A DNA stretch of 64,000 nucleotides, from assembly GCF_900108045.1 (NCBI RefSeq), contig NZ_FNUK01000004.1:29628-93627 (forward strand), in the 5' to 3' direction. Source of the DNA: Caloramator fervidus. Its GTDB lineage: Bacteria > Bacillota > Clostridia > Clostridiales > Caloramatoraceae. The notes beneath the pieces are model-generated. The model did no database searches. It saw only the letters and a list, made by a program, of their open reading frames with translations, and was not told the origin of the DNA. The position numbers were made by a program, and so were the translations under genes. Positions within the stretch are counted from its first letter, which is position 1; each line of letters opens with the position of its first letter. Positions 1 to 8,547 of this stretch are shown one piece after another.

Positions 1-720
1 ATCTATATGCTCTACAAACTTATATATAGTTGGATTTACTTCGTCTAAAAAATCCGGATAGGCATTTATTCCAATAACTCCATTCTTTTCAAATATAGCT
101 TTTATCTGTTCGTCCTTTAAATTCCTTACATGTCTACAAAGAGAATAAACATTTGAATGGGAAGCTATTATTGGCTTTTCGGAAACTTCGCATATATCCC
201 AAAAGGTTTTTTCATTTGCATGGGAAACATCAATTAAAATTCCAAGTTTCTCTAACTTTTTAACACATTCTTTACCAAGCTTTGTTAATCCTCTATTTTT
301 ATCTCCTTTAACTCCTGTTGCTAGTTCATTTTCCTCATTCCATGTTAAACTTGCACATCTTACTCCCATTTTATAAAGCAACTCTAAATAATCAAGATTG
401 CCTTTTATTCCAGATAAACCTTCACATCCTAAAATAATTTGCATCTTACCTTTATTCTTTATTTCATCAAAATCCTCATATTTTAAAACTAACTGAGCAA
501 TATCCTTTATATCTTCAAGCTCTTTCAAACCTTCTTTTAATATCTGCATCATCCTATCTAAAGGGTCAATATCATCTCTATCAACCCAAACAGCAGCAAT
601 AAACCCATCAATTCCCCCTTTTTTTAATTTTTCGTAGTGATACTTTTTAAAAACATCCCTTTCCCCACTTTGCCTTCTTACTGTAATATCCACTAAAATA
701 TCAGAATGAACATCAAACAT
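1..720 (-). CDS. Membrane (renal-type) dipeptidase, peptidase family M19, 3' end missing
   Basis: The gene runs off the left edge of the window; 240 codons are present with no stop. ATG at 720 follows a GGGGGG ribosome binding site (726-731). M19 enzymes are metal-dependent hydrolases that cleave dipeptides, often with relaxed stereochemistry. The visible family motifs are HSD near residue 5 (H5, D7), CEG with E100, DVSHAN with H167 and ASHSN with H188. These are the expected zinc ligands in the expected order. Full members are about 310-320 residues, so roughly a quarter lies outside the window. The gene is downstream of pepV on the same strand with a hairpin in between, suggesting a peptide-utilisation pair. 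Confidence 0.9.
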   Translation of the reverse strand, partial: MFDVHSDILVDITVRRQSGERDVFKKYHYEKLKKGGIDGFIAAVWVDRDDIDPLDRMMQILKEGLKELEDIKDIAQLVLKYEDFDEIKNKGKMQIILGCEGLSGIKGNLDYLELLYKMGVRCASLTWNEENELATGVKGDKNRGLTKLGKECVKKLEKLGILIDVSHANEKTFWDICEVSEKPIIASHSNVYSLCRHVRNLKDEQIKAIFEKNGVIGINAYPDFLDEVNPTIYKFVEHID

Positions 721-739
721 AGTATCCCCCCTATTAATA

Positions 740-766
740 AATAAGCAGGGATTACCCCTGCTTATT
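740..766 (-). terminator. Hairpin between pepV and the M19 dipeptidase gene
   Basis: A perfect 11-bp stem (arms 740-750 and 756-766) with a 5-base loop overlaps the pepV stop codon. On the minus strand it is followed by TTATTTATTAATA, a weak T-rich tail. It could terminate fully or only partly, because the next gene starts 20 bases further on without an obvious promoter. Confidence 0.6.
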
Positions 767-2147
767 TTGCTAATTCTAACATTGCTTTTGCATAAATTTT
801 TGTTATCATAATTAAATCTTCTATTTCTATATATTCATTTGGTTTATGAATTACATCTGGTTTTCCTGGGAAAAGTGGACCAAAAGCTAAAGTGTTTGGC
901 ATTTCCTTTGCATAAGTTCCTCCGCCTATTGCTAAAGGTTCACTATCATCATTAACAAACTCTCTATAAACCTTCATAAGCTTTTGAACAAGCTCATGGT
1001 CTTTAGCAAAATAAAGAGGCTCTTGATGTGAAAAATCTTCTACTTTTATTCCTAATTCCTCTATTCTCTTATTAAATGGATTCATCATATCTTCAAGTTT
1101 ATATGTGCAAGGATATCTTAAATTTAAAGATACTGTAACCTTGTCTTCATTCATATCAATAACTCCAACATTAAAAGAAAGTTCTCCTGTTTCATCCTTT
1201 AGATAACATCCAAAAGATTCACCTTTAGTTTCAAATCCCACATACTTATTCATAAAATTAATAAAATCCTTTATATCACTTTCTGGTAAATCAAGTTCTC
1301 CAAGAAAAGCAAATAATATCATAATAGCATTTTTTCCAAGCTCTGGAGTGCTACCATGAGCAGAAATTCCATAAGCTTTTACTGCCAATAAATCATCCTT
1401 TTCTTCTAGTTTTAAGTCAAATCCTTTATCATTAAATTCCTTTAATTTATTTTCAATTAATTCTTTATTTTTAACCCTTAAACCTGCCTCACAATAATCA
1501 GGAACCATGTTAGCTCTTTGTCCACCTTTTATATACTTAATCTCTATATCTCCTGAAGGTTTTCTTTGTAAATCTTTTACTATATTAAATACTGTTAATC
1601 CTTTTTCCGCATGAATTAATGGAAATTCTGCGTCAGGAGTAAAACCAGCAACTGGAGGCTTTTCATATTTTAAATAATATGGTATATCGTTTGAACCTGT
1701 TTCCTCGTTAGTTCCAAATATAATTCTTATTCTTTTTGAGATAGGTAAATTTAAATCCTTTATAGCCTTAAGACCATATAATGCAGCAATTATTGGTCCT
1801 TTATCATCAAGGGCACCTCTTGCATATATTTTCCCATCATGAATTTCTGCACCATAGGGTGGATATATCCAACCATCTCCTTCTGGAACAACATCAAGAT
1901 GTCCTAAAACTGCTATGTAATCTTCTCCCTCACCATATTCTGCATATCCTACATAGCCATCCAAATTTACAGTCTTAAATCCAAGCTGATTTGAAAGATT
2001 TAATGCATAATCTAGCGCCTTTGCCACTCCTTCACCAAAAGGCATTCCTTCCTTTGGAGTGTCCTCTACACTTTTAATTTTTAATATTTCTTGAGTAGAT
2101 TTTATTATCTCTTCCCTCATGCTGTCTATTTTTTGATTTAAATCCAT
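762..2147 (-). CDS. pepV: Dipeptidase PepV, M20 family
   Basis: A 461-residue cytoplasmic di-zinc aminoacylpeptidase, the usual length for PepV/Sapep. The motif order fits M20: GHLDVVPEGDGW (H83, D85), GALDDKGP (bridging D115), GTNEETG (catalytic E148, ligand E149), PDAEFP (D172) and a C-terminal FPGKPDVIHKPNE with the last ligand histidine. The lid domain lies between about residues 190 and 350. ATG at 2147 follows GGGGG. A good promoter sits directly upstream (2184-2212), so the gene is transcribed independently of the polysaccharide locus and may continue into the M19 gene. Its likely role is the final hydrolysis of imported dipeptides. Confidence 0.93.
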   Translation of the reverse strand: MDLNQKIDSMREEIIKSTQEILKIKSVEDTPKEGMPFGEGVAKALDYALNLSNQLGFKTVNLDGYVGYAEYGEGEDYIAVLGHLDVVPEGDGWIYPPYGAEIHDGKIYARGALDDKGPIIAALYGLKAIKDLNLPISKRIRIIFGTNEETGSNDIPYYLKYEKPPVAGFTPDAEFPLIHAEKGLTVFNIVKDLQRKPSGDIEIKYIKGGQRANMVPDYCEAGLRVKNKELIENKLKEFNDKGFDLKLEEKDDLLAVKAYGISAHGSTPELGKNAIMILFAFLGELDLPESDIKDFINFMNKYVGFETKGESFGCYLKDETGELSFNVGVIDMNEDKVTVSLNLRYPCTYKLEDMMNPFNKRIEELGIKVEDFSHQEPLYFAKDHELVQKLMKVYREFVNDDSEPLAIGGGTYAKEMPNTLAFGPLFPGKPDVIHKPNEYIEIEDLIMITKIYAKAMLELAK

Positions 2148-2183
2148 AAAAATCCCCCTTATAATATACTTAATTTATTAGTT

Positions 2184-2212
2184 ATTCTATCACTTTTAAA
2201 AAACTCTTTCAA
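2184..2212 (-). promoter_or_regulatory. SigA-type promoter of pepV
   Basis: On the minus strand, TTGAAA (2207-2212), a 17-base spacer and TAGAAT (2184-2189). It lies in the 72-base gap between the wecG stop and the pepV start. Confidence 0.7.
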
Positions 2213-2219
2213 TCCTACC

Positions 2220-2942
2220 TTACCTTACAAACCTTTCCTTTAAAACTTTACATAAAAACACAGGTAAAACCGCCATCCTTTTATATCTCCAAGGCTCTTT
2301 AATAAGCCTATAAAGCCATTCAAGTCCTAAATTTCTCATCAATTTAGGAGCTCTTTTAATATTTCCTGATATAACATCAAGGCTTCCTCCAATTCCCATT
2401 AAAAGTGGAACATTAAGCTTTTCCATATTTCTTGTTATCCAATATTCCTGCTTTGGACTTCCCATTGCAACAAACAAAATGTCAGGACTTTTTTCTTTTA
2501 TATCATTTATAACCTCTTCTTCATCTTTAAAGTATCCATCTTTAATTCCAACAATATTAAGTCCTAAAAATTTATTCTTTAAAACCTTTGCCGCTTTTTC
2601 AGCAACTCCAGGTTTTGCTCCAAGTATATAAACCTTATATCCTTTTTTAGAAGCCCTCTCGCAAATATTTATCATAAGGTCAATTCCGGTAACCCTTGAT
2701 CTTATCCTTCCACCATTTAAAATAGAAGCTATAACAACTCCAACACCATCAGGAATTTGAATACTTGCACTATTTAAAAGATTTCTTAAATTCTCATCCT
2801 TTTGCGCCTTCATTATCTTTTCAGGGTTTATTGCTACAATAAAAGAAGGTTTTTTTTGTAAAATTATATTATCCACTTCATCTAAAACTTCTTCCATGTT
2901 AAGCGCACAAACATCTACTCCTAAATAATTTTCCTTTATCAT
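2220..2942 (-). CDS. WecG/TagA/CpsF family glycosyltransferase (module A)
   Basis: About 240 residues. GT26-family enzymes add the second sugar (ManNAc or ManNAcA) to lipid-linked GlcNAc in teichoic-acid or ECA-like pathways. Visible motifs: INPEKIMKAQ, IPDGVGVV, VYILGAKPGVAEKAA, FVAMGSPKQEYWI and the C-terminal RAPKLMRNLGLEWLYRL. The open frame extends to 2990 inside the upstream gene, but ATG at 2942 follows GGGGGA and begins two bases after the upstream stop, so it is preferred. It is the last gene of module A. The neighbouring UDP-ManNAc dehydrogenase suggests the donor may be UDP-ManNAcA (inference). A paralogue is at 22923. Confidence 0.9.
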   Translation of the reverse strand: MIKENYLGVDVCALNMEEVLDEVDNIILQKKPSFIVAINPEKIMKAQKDENLRNLLNSASIQIPDGVGVVIASILNGGRIRSRVTGIDLMINICERASKKGYKVYILGAKPGVAEKAAKVLKNKFLGLNIVGIKDGYFKDEEEVINDIKEKSPDILFVAMGSPKQEYWITRNMEKLNVPLLMGIGGSLDVISGNIKRAPKLMRNLGLEWLYRLIKEPWRYKRMAVLPVFLCKVLKERFVR

Positions 2943-2943
2943 A

Positions 2944-4044
2944 TCATTCCCCCATAATTTTTTTATATATTTTAGAATAACCATCAACAAATTTTTCTAA
3001 AGAAAACATATCCTTTGCCTTATCATACAATCTTTCTCCAAACTCTTTGGCTTTTAAATCGTCCTTTAAAAGATCCAATATTTTTTGACAAAGGGCATCT
3101 ACATCCCCATATTTAACTAAATATCCGTTATAACCATCTTCAATAAGATCTGAAATTCCTCCAACTAAAGTAGAAACAACAGTTTTCTTATATTTTGCCG
3201 CCTCTAATATACTAAGAGGGAAACTTTCACTCATAGATGTTAAAACGCTAAAACTTGATATAGCTAAAAATTCATCAGGCCTTTGAAAGCCTAAAAATCT
3301 TACATTATCCTCTATATTAAGTTTTTTTACATAATTTATAAGATGCTCTTTAATTGAACCATCTCCTATTATTAGAAAATGAACATCTTTATATTCTTTT
3401 AAAACTTTTTTAGCTGCATCAAATAAAAATTTATGCCCTTTTATAGGATGAAGTCTTGCCACCATCGAAACAAATTTTTTATCTTTAGGTAAATTATATT
3501 TTTTTACAACATCCTCAAGTTCAAAAGAATAAACTTTATCAAAGTCAATTCCATTATAAACAACAAAAATTCTATTCTTTGGAAATCCTCTTTCAACTAA
3601 CATTTTTTTAAACTCATCTGAAACAGCAATATAATAATCAAATTTTTTTAATGCATAAGCATTAATATTTGAAAATATTAAAGATTTTAAAAAATTTCCT
3701 TCATAATCCCTTAAATAATCACTGTGAATTGTAGACACAAAAGGTTTTTTTAAAGACTTTTTTAAAAACAAACCTAAAAAGTTTGCTCTTCCCCCATGAC
3801 AATTTATAATATCAACTTTTTCATCCATAACAATCCTTTGTATTTGTTTTAAAACGCTTAAATCAAACCTACCCTTTTGCTTGATTAAACGAACATCAAG
3901 TCCCAATTTAACAGCCTCTTTATAAAGCTCTCCCTCAATAAGACACACAATTATATTTTTAAAATCAGCATTTAAAGCAAGGCTTAAAAGATGCTTTTTA
4001 GAACCTCCAACTTCTCCTCCGCTTATAATATGTAAAACCTTCAT
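2944..4044 (-). CDS. Glycosyltransferase family 4
   Basis: 366 residues with a GT-B fold. The N-terminal LHIISGGEVGGSKKHLLSLA is the typical acceptor-side glycine-rich loop. The C-terminal half has VARLHPIKGH, the donor-domain start, and a SESFPLSILEAA E-x7-E motif. Acceptor and donor sugars cannot be read from the sequence. ATG at 4044 follows AAGGAGAG. A short GC-rich inverted repeat (4066-4071 with 4078-4083) lies between the dehydrogenase stop and this start and could attenuate transcription. Two bases separate its stop from the next gene, consistent with co-translation. Confidence 0.88.
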   Translation of the reverse strand: MKVLHIISGGEVGGSKKHLLSLALNADFKNIIVCLIEGELYKEAVKLGLDVRLIKQKGRFDLSVLKQIQRIVMDEKVDIINCHGGRANFLGLFLKKSLKKPFVSTIHSDYLRDYEGNFLKSLIFSNINAYALKKFDYYIAVSDEFKKMLVERGFPKNRIFVVYNGIDFDKVYSFELEDVVKKYNLPKDKKFVSMVARLHPIKGHKFLFDAAKKVLKEYKDVHFLIIGDGSIKEHLINYVKKLNIEDNVRFLGFQRPDEFLAISSFSVLTSMSESFPLSILEAAKYKKTVVSTLVGGISDLIEDGYNGYLVKYGDVDALCQKILDLLKDDLKAKEFGERLYDKAKDMFSLEKFVDGYSKIYKKIMGE

Positions 4045-4081
4045 ATATTTCTCTCCTTACAACAAAGGAGGGAAAATCCTC

Positions 4082-5407
4082 CTATATAGTCTTATATATA
4101 ATTCCTCTATCTTCAAAAAACTTTTTAAAACCTTCAAATAGATTTTTAGTATCAAATATTACCACATCAGGCTTTACATATTTTAAAATATCATCTGCAT
4201 TAATATTTTCAAATTCCTTTTGCTTTGCTAAAATCATCACTCCATCTACATCCTTTAGAGCTTCCTCAAGGGTATTTACTTTAAAACTATATTCTGTAAC
4301 AACAGCAGGGTCAAAAGCTAAAACTTCAGCTCCTCTTTGTCTTAAAATCTTTACAATTTCAACTGCTGGACTAATTCTATCATCATTAGAATAATCTTTC
4401 ATTGCAAGTCCTAAAACTCCAACCCTTGCTCCATTTAAATCCTTTCCAACATCTTTAAGTAATTTTTCAAAAATTTCAACCATAACTTTAGGAAGATTTG
4501 CATTTTTCTCCCTTGAAAGTTTCAATATATCAAGGTTTACTCCAAGCTCTTTAGCCTTTGGTTCTAAATAATGGTATGCATTGGGTATGCAGTATCCTCC
4601 AACCCCTGGTCCTGGAATTAAAAGATTTACTCTCTTGTGAGTATTAGCAACCTTTATAACCTCAAAAATGCTTATTCCAAGAGCTTCAGTAAATCTTGCA
4701 AACTCCTGAACCATTGCTATATTCACATCTCTTTGAACATTTTCAAAAACTTTTGAAGTTTCAACAACTTTTATAGAACTTGCAACAATAACATCTGTTT
4801 TACATACTATCTCTAAAAGCTCCTTTGCCCTTTTGGCACTTTCCTCATTTATACCAGCTACTATTGTTGGCATATAAGCAAATTCTTCAAAAGCTTTTCC
4901 TTCAGCAATTCTTTCTGATGAATAAGCAAGATAAAAATCAACTCCAGCCTTCATTCCTGATTCTTTTTCTAAAATTGGAAGTAAAACTTCTTCAGTTGTT
5001 CCTGGAATTACTGTACTTCTTATCAAAACTAAATCATTCTTTTTAAGATTTCTTCCTATCAATGTACAACATTCTATAAGGTCAGAAAGGTCATGTTCTC
5101 CATTTTTTATAGGTATTCCAACTGTTACAACTATATTATTACATTCTCTTACAGCCAAAACTCCATCAGTTGTTGCTCTATATCTTCCAGCTTTAAGTTG
5201 TTCATTTAAAATTTGTTGTATAGTTTTTCCTTCAAAACTTTCTTTATGATATGTAATTCCTTTATTAATATCTTCAACAAGCCCTTCTACAACATCTACT
5301 CCATAAACATTGCAACCCCTCATAGCAAAACTTAAAGCTAGTGGAAGACCTACAAACCCCTGACCAAACACTGCAACATTTTTATACATTTCTTTTATTT
5401 GTTCCAT
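4082..5407 (-). CDS. Nucleotide-sugar dehydrogenase, UDP-ManNAc 6-dehydrogenase-like
   Basis: 441 residues. NAD-dependent two-step oxidation of a UDP-sugar C6 alcohol to a uronic acid. Visible: Rossmann motif VAVFGQGFVGLPLA (11-24), STVIPGTTEE (about 131), ETSKVFEN with catalytic K219, and GPGVGGYCIPN with nucleophile C273, then a C-terminal domain with GLAMKDYSNDDRISPA. The Asn in CIPN and the overall pattern resemble the UDP-ManNAc (WecC) branch more than UDP-glucose dehydrogenases (CxPKD), but substrate is inferred. No WecB-type 2-epimerase is in the window, so UDP-ManNAc must come from elsewhere. ATG at 5407. Confidence 0.85.
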   Translation of the reverse strand: MEQIKEMYKNVAVFGQGFVGLPLALSFAMRGCNVYGVDVVEGLVEDINKGITYHKESFEGKTIQQILNEQLKAGRYRATTDGVLAVRECNNIVVTVGIPIKNGEHDLSDLIECCTLIGRNLKKNDLVLIRSTVIPGTTEEVLLPILEKESGMKAGVDFYLAYSSERIAEGKAFEEFAYMPTIVAGINEESAKRAKELLEIVCKTDVIVASSIKVVETSKVFENVQRDVNIAMVQEFARFTEALGISIFEVIKVANTHKRVNLLIPGPGVGGYCIPNAYHYLEPKAKELGVNLDILKLSREKNANLPKVMVEIFEKLLKDVGKDLNGARVGVLGLAMKDYSNDDRISPAVEIVKILRQRGAEVLAFDPAVVTEYSFKVNTLEEALKDVDGVMILAKQKEFENINADDILKYVKPDVVIFDTKNLFEGFKKFFEDRGIIYKTI

Positions 5408-5411
5408 CTTC

Positions 5412-6572
5412 TTAAACCTCCCTTGTATATTTTAAATAAAATGCTGTAAAAATCCAAATCAAAATATTAACCCTATGAACATAAATTAAGCTATTAAAAT
5501 TATTTTGGAAAAGATAAGCTATCCATGCTCCAAGTAAACTTAAATAAAAAATCTTGTTATTATTATTTTTTATCACTAAATAAAGCAAACTTAAATATAT
5601 TAAAATCAACATAATTCCACCTATAACTCCCATTTCAGCAAAAACCCTTAAGTAGGAATTGTGAGGACTCCAATAATTTTTACTAACAATTAAATAGGGA
5701 TATTTTTTTATATAATCTAAATAATAATCCTTATAATTTCCCAAACCAACTCCAAACCAAAAGTACTCCTTAAAAATTATAAGGGCCATCTTCCAAAGTT
5801 TTAATCTCGAATTATCTATCCATTTATTAATATATAATAATGATAACAATCTCGATCTAGTATAAGGAAACATCAACAAAATAAGAATGTAAAATAAAGA
5901 AACAAACCAAAACTTTTTATTAAAATTTAAAAAAACAAATGTTAATCCTAAAACAAATGCAATCCATGAACTTCTATTTAAAGTAAACATTAAATTAATC
6001 AAAATTAACAATAACAATATAACCCTAGAAAGCATTATGTTTCTTTTATAAATCATCTCCACAATTGGCAAAAATATAACAAAATTTAATATAGCACCCC
6101 AATAATTAGGATTTACATATGTTGAATAAACCCTAATAACACCCTCTTGAGTATAAGGTGATAATCTAAAAATAAGCTGTATAAGGCCATAGAACAAGCT
6201 CAGGAAAATAGAAGATAAAAAGAACAAAAAACTTATTTTAATTGCCCTTTTATCAGCAAATAACATAATTGAATAAAATAAAACAAAACATTCCATAAAA
6301 TCAATAAGCTGTTTTATGGCTTCATATTTATTTTTAACAAATAAAATTGAAAAAACACAATACAATAAAAAAGAAATAATAAAAAGAAAATTAAACAAAA
6401 GCTTGTTATTCTTTAAAAATTTTAAATTAAAATATTTAAATGAAATAATAAACATAACAATAACAATAAATTTATCAAAATTTATTTTCAAAAGCTTATA
6501 ATCAAATAAAGGAATTAAAAAGCATAAAACATAAAGAAAAACATTATAAATTTTAACAAACATATTTACCAC
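5412..6572 (-). CDS. O-antigen ligase/polymerase-like membrane protein (Wzy_C)
   Basis: 386 residues, about ten hydrophobic segments. The signature is a large loop with FGVGLGNYKDYY followed by SPHNSYLRVFAEMGVIGG, as in O-antigen ligase/Wzy_C proteins, plus NRSSWIAFVLGL. It should act at the outer face of the membrane, joining lipid-linked glycan. A GTG at 6572 opens the frame; ATG at 6563 is an alternative and neither has a strong ribosome binding site. It lies five bases after murJ and five bases before the dehydrogenase gene. It differs in motif from the two other polymerase-like proteins (10890 and 20227), which resemble each other. Confidence 0.82.
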   Translation of the reverse strand: MVNMFVKIYNVFLYVLCFLIPLFDYKLLKINFDKFIVIVMFIISFKYFNLKFLKNNKLLFNFLFIISFLLYCVFSILFVKNKYEAIKQLIDFMECFVLFYSIMLFADKRAIKISFLFFLSSIFLSLFYGLIQLIFRLSPYTQEGVIRVYSTYVNPNYWGAILNFVIFLPIVEMIYKRNIMLSRVILLLLILINLMFTLNRSSWIAFVLGLTFVFLNFNKKFWFVSLFYILILLMFPYTRSRLLSLLYINKWIDNSRLKLWKMALIIFKEYFWFGVGLGNYKDYYLDYIKKYPYLIVSKNYWSPHNSYLRVFAEMGVIGGIMLILIYLSLLYLVIKNNNNKIFYLSLLGAWIAYLFQNNFNSLIYVHRVNILIWIFTAFYLKYTREV

Positions 6573-6577
6573 ATCTT

Positions 6578-8146
6578 TTATTTTTTACTTAATTTTCTTT
6601 TTATAATGTCAACAAACGCATTTACTTCTTCTACTTTTAAAATAAGGGTCATGAAAAAATAAACCAAAACTCCTATAAATACGCATATTGAAACTGAAAT
6701 TAAATCGTTTATTTTTTCACTAAAAGTTAAAATATTTGATATATATCCATAAGAAAGCTTAACTATTAAAGCCATAACTATAGAAGAAACCATGACCTTT
6801 ACAAAAGTAGTTAACAATCTCTTATTATTAAACTTTCCAACTCTTTTTTGAAGAATGGTATAAGCTATCATACATTGAAAAATAGAACCCAAAGAGCTTG
6901 TTAGAGCAATACCACCTATTGCAAGTTTGCTAAACTTTACAAATATTAAGTTCAATGTGATATTAAATATAACAATAACTATTCCTATTTTTACAGGTGT
7001 TTCAGTATCCTGCAAAGCATAAAAGGATCTTGTTAAAATCGGTGAAACACACTGTCCAATAATTCCTATACTGTAAAAAGCAAGTGCAAATGCTGTAACA
7101 GCAACATCATGATTGGTAAATTTACCTGATTTAAATAATAGTCTAACTATTGGATAATTTAATACAATCAAGCCAAATGTAGAAGGGATTATAATAAAAA
7201 GCAATATCCTTATTCCATATAAAATAGCTTCTTTATATTCTTTATATTCTTGCCTAGCTACATAAGTATTTAAAAGAGGAAATATAGTCGTAGATATTCC
7301 TGAACCAAAAATAGCTGGAAGAAGCATTATTCTTTGCGCATATCTTAAACCTGTAATGCTTCCCTCATCAAGAATAGAGGCTATATTTTGATTTACAACC
7401 AAATTAATTCTTAAAACTCCAAGCCCAATCCATGCAGGAATCATAAGCTTTAGCATTCTTCTAAAGCTTTTATTTTGCAAGTTAAGCTCTAATCTAAACC
7501 TTTTACCTACCTTTAAAAAATTAGGAATCTGAACTGATAAATTAAACATAGATCCTAATATAACTCCAAAGGCAAGGCCATATATGCCAAACTTTTTTCC
7601 CAATGCAATAGCTCCAATTATTATACCAACATTATATAAAACAGGCCCTAACGCTGGTGCAATAAAAATCTTATATGAATTTAAAATCCCCATAGTTAGG
7701 CCTGCACATACTGTAAAGCTTACAGAAATTGTCATTATCCTTGTAAGTTTAACCGTAAGGTTATATGTATCTGGGTTTTTTACATTCCCTATTGCTACAA
7801 AAGGTATTATGTACTTTGCTAAAGCAAAATACAATATATTAAAGGCTAATATAAATAAGAGTGCAACTGTTATAAAAGTATTTGCCGCCTTCCAAGCACC
7901 TTCTTCATCATCTTTTGCAAGATGCTCATTAAAAACCGGCATAAAACCTGAACTTAACGCGCCAGTAACTAAAAGATCGTACATAACATCCGGAATTGTA
8001 AAAGCAGCAAAAAAAGCATCTGTTAAAGAATTCCTTCCAAAAATTTTAGCAATTATCATTTCTCTTATAAATCCAACAACCCTTGACATAAAAAAAATAA
8101 GGGTTACTAAAAATGCCTGCTTTTTTATTCTACTTTCTTTCTCCAT
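6578..8146 (-). CDS. murJ: MurJ/MviN family lipid flippase (module A)
   Basis: About 522 residues, a polytopic MOP-superfamily protein with around 14 membrane segments. The N-terminal LIFFMSRVVGFIREMIIAKIFG and the DAFFAAFTIPD region are characteristic of MurJ. The family flips lipid II; inside a polysaccharide locus with no other flippase, transport of a lipid-linked polymer unit is equally possible (inference). The open frame extends to a GTG at 8164, but ATG at 8146 follows AAAGGAT with good spacing. It overlaps the 3' end of tagD by 17 bases, implying translational coupling. A paralogue is at 16084, also next to a tagD. Confidence 0.88.
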   Translation of the reverse strand: MEKESRIKKQAFLVTLIFFMSRVVGFIREMIIAKIFGRNSLTDAFFAAFTIPDVMYDLLVTGALSSGFMPVFNEHLAKDDEEGAWKAANTFITVALLFILAFNILYFALAKYIIPFVAIGNVKNPDTYNLTVKLTRIMTISVSFTVCAGLTMGILNSYKIFIAPALGPVLYNVGIIIGAIALGKKFGIYGLAFGVILGSMFNLSVQIPNFLKVGKRFRLELNLQNKSFRRMLKLMIPAWIGLGVLRINLVVNQNIASILDEGSITGLRYAQRIMLLPAIFGSGISTTIFPLLNTYVARQEYKEYKEAILYGIRILLFIIIPSTFGLIVLNYPIVRLLFKSGKFTNHDVAVTAFALAFYSIGIIGQCVSPILTRSFYALQDTETPVKIGIVIVIFNITLNLIFVKFSKLAIGGIALTSSLGSIFQCMIAYTILQKRVGKFNNKRLLTTFVKVMVSSIVMALIVKLSYGYISNILTFSEKINDLISVSICVFIGVLVYFFMTLILKVEEVNAFVDIIKRKLSKK

Positions 8147-8546
8147 GTTTATCCTTTTCACCACCTAGAATATTTTGTTTTAATAAAGTTGTTGAAATTA
8201 CGGGAGTTCTTGGAAGATATATAACCTCACAATATTCCTTTAAAAAGTCAAACTTACCCTTCCAATCATCTCCCATAACAAATACATCTATTTTGTATTT
8301 AATTATATCATCTATTTTCTGATCCCAACTATCTTCTGGAATTATTTCATCTACATATTTAATAGCCTCTAAATATTTTTTTCTCTCTTCATAATTAAAA
8401 TATGAAATTTTATTTTTTTGTCTATTAAACTCATCTGTTGAAAGACCAACAATCAAATAATCTCCTAACTCTTTAGCCCTTCTTAATAAATTGATATGTC
8501 CATAATGAAGCATATCAAAAGTTCCGTAAGTTATAACCCTTTTCAT
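8130..8546 (-). CDS. tagD: Glycerol-3-phosphate cytidylyltransferase (module A copy)
   Basis: 138 residues, close to the usual TagD size. Makes CDP-glycerol from CTP and sn-glycerol 3-phosphate. The nucleotidyltransferase motifs are GTFDMLHYGHINLLRRAKE (HxGH) at 8-26 and RTPVISTT near 113, with GDDWKGKFD between. ATG at 8546 follows GGGGGT. It is flanked by a CDP-glycerol glycerophosphotransferase upstream and murJ downstream, so supply and use of CDP-glycerol are encoded together. The paralogue at 17663 is nearly the same size and very similar through the motifs. Confidence 0.92.
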   Translation of the reverse strand: MKRVITYGTFDMLHYGHINLLRRAKELGDYLIVGLSTDEFNRQKNKISYFNYEERKKYLEAIKYVDEIIPEDSWDQKIDDIIKYKIDVFVMGDDWKGKFDFLKEYCEVIYLPRTPVISTTLLKQNILGGEKDKHGERK

Positions 8547-8547
8547 A

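Noticed and set aside
7584..8168. 194-codon open frame on the plus strand
   Set aside because: Lies opposite murJ in full, low-complexity product and no ribosome binding site; a shadow of the real gene.
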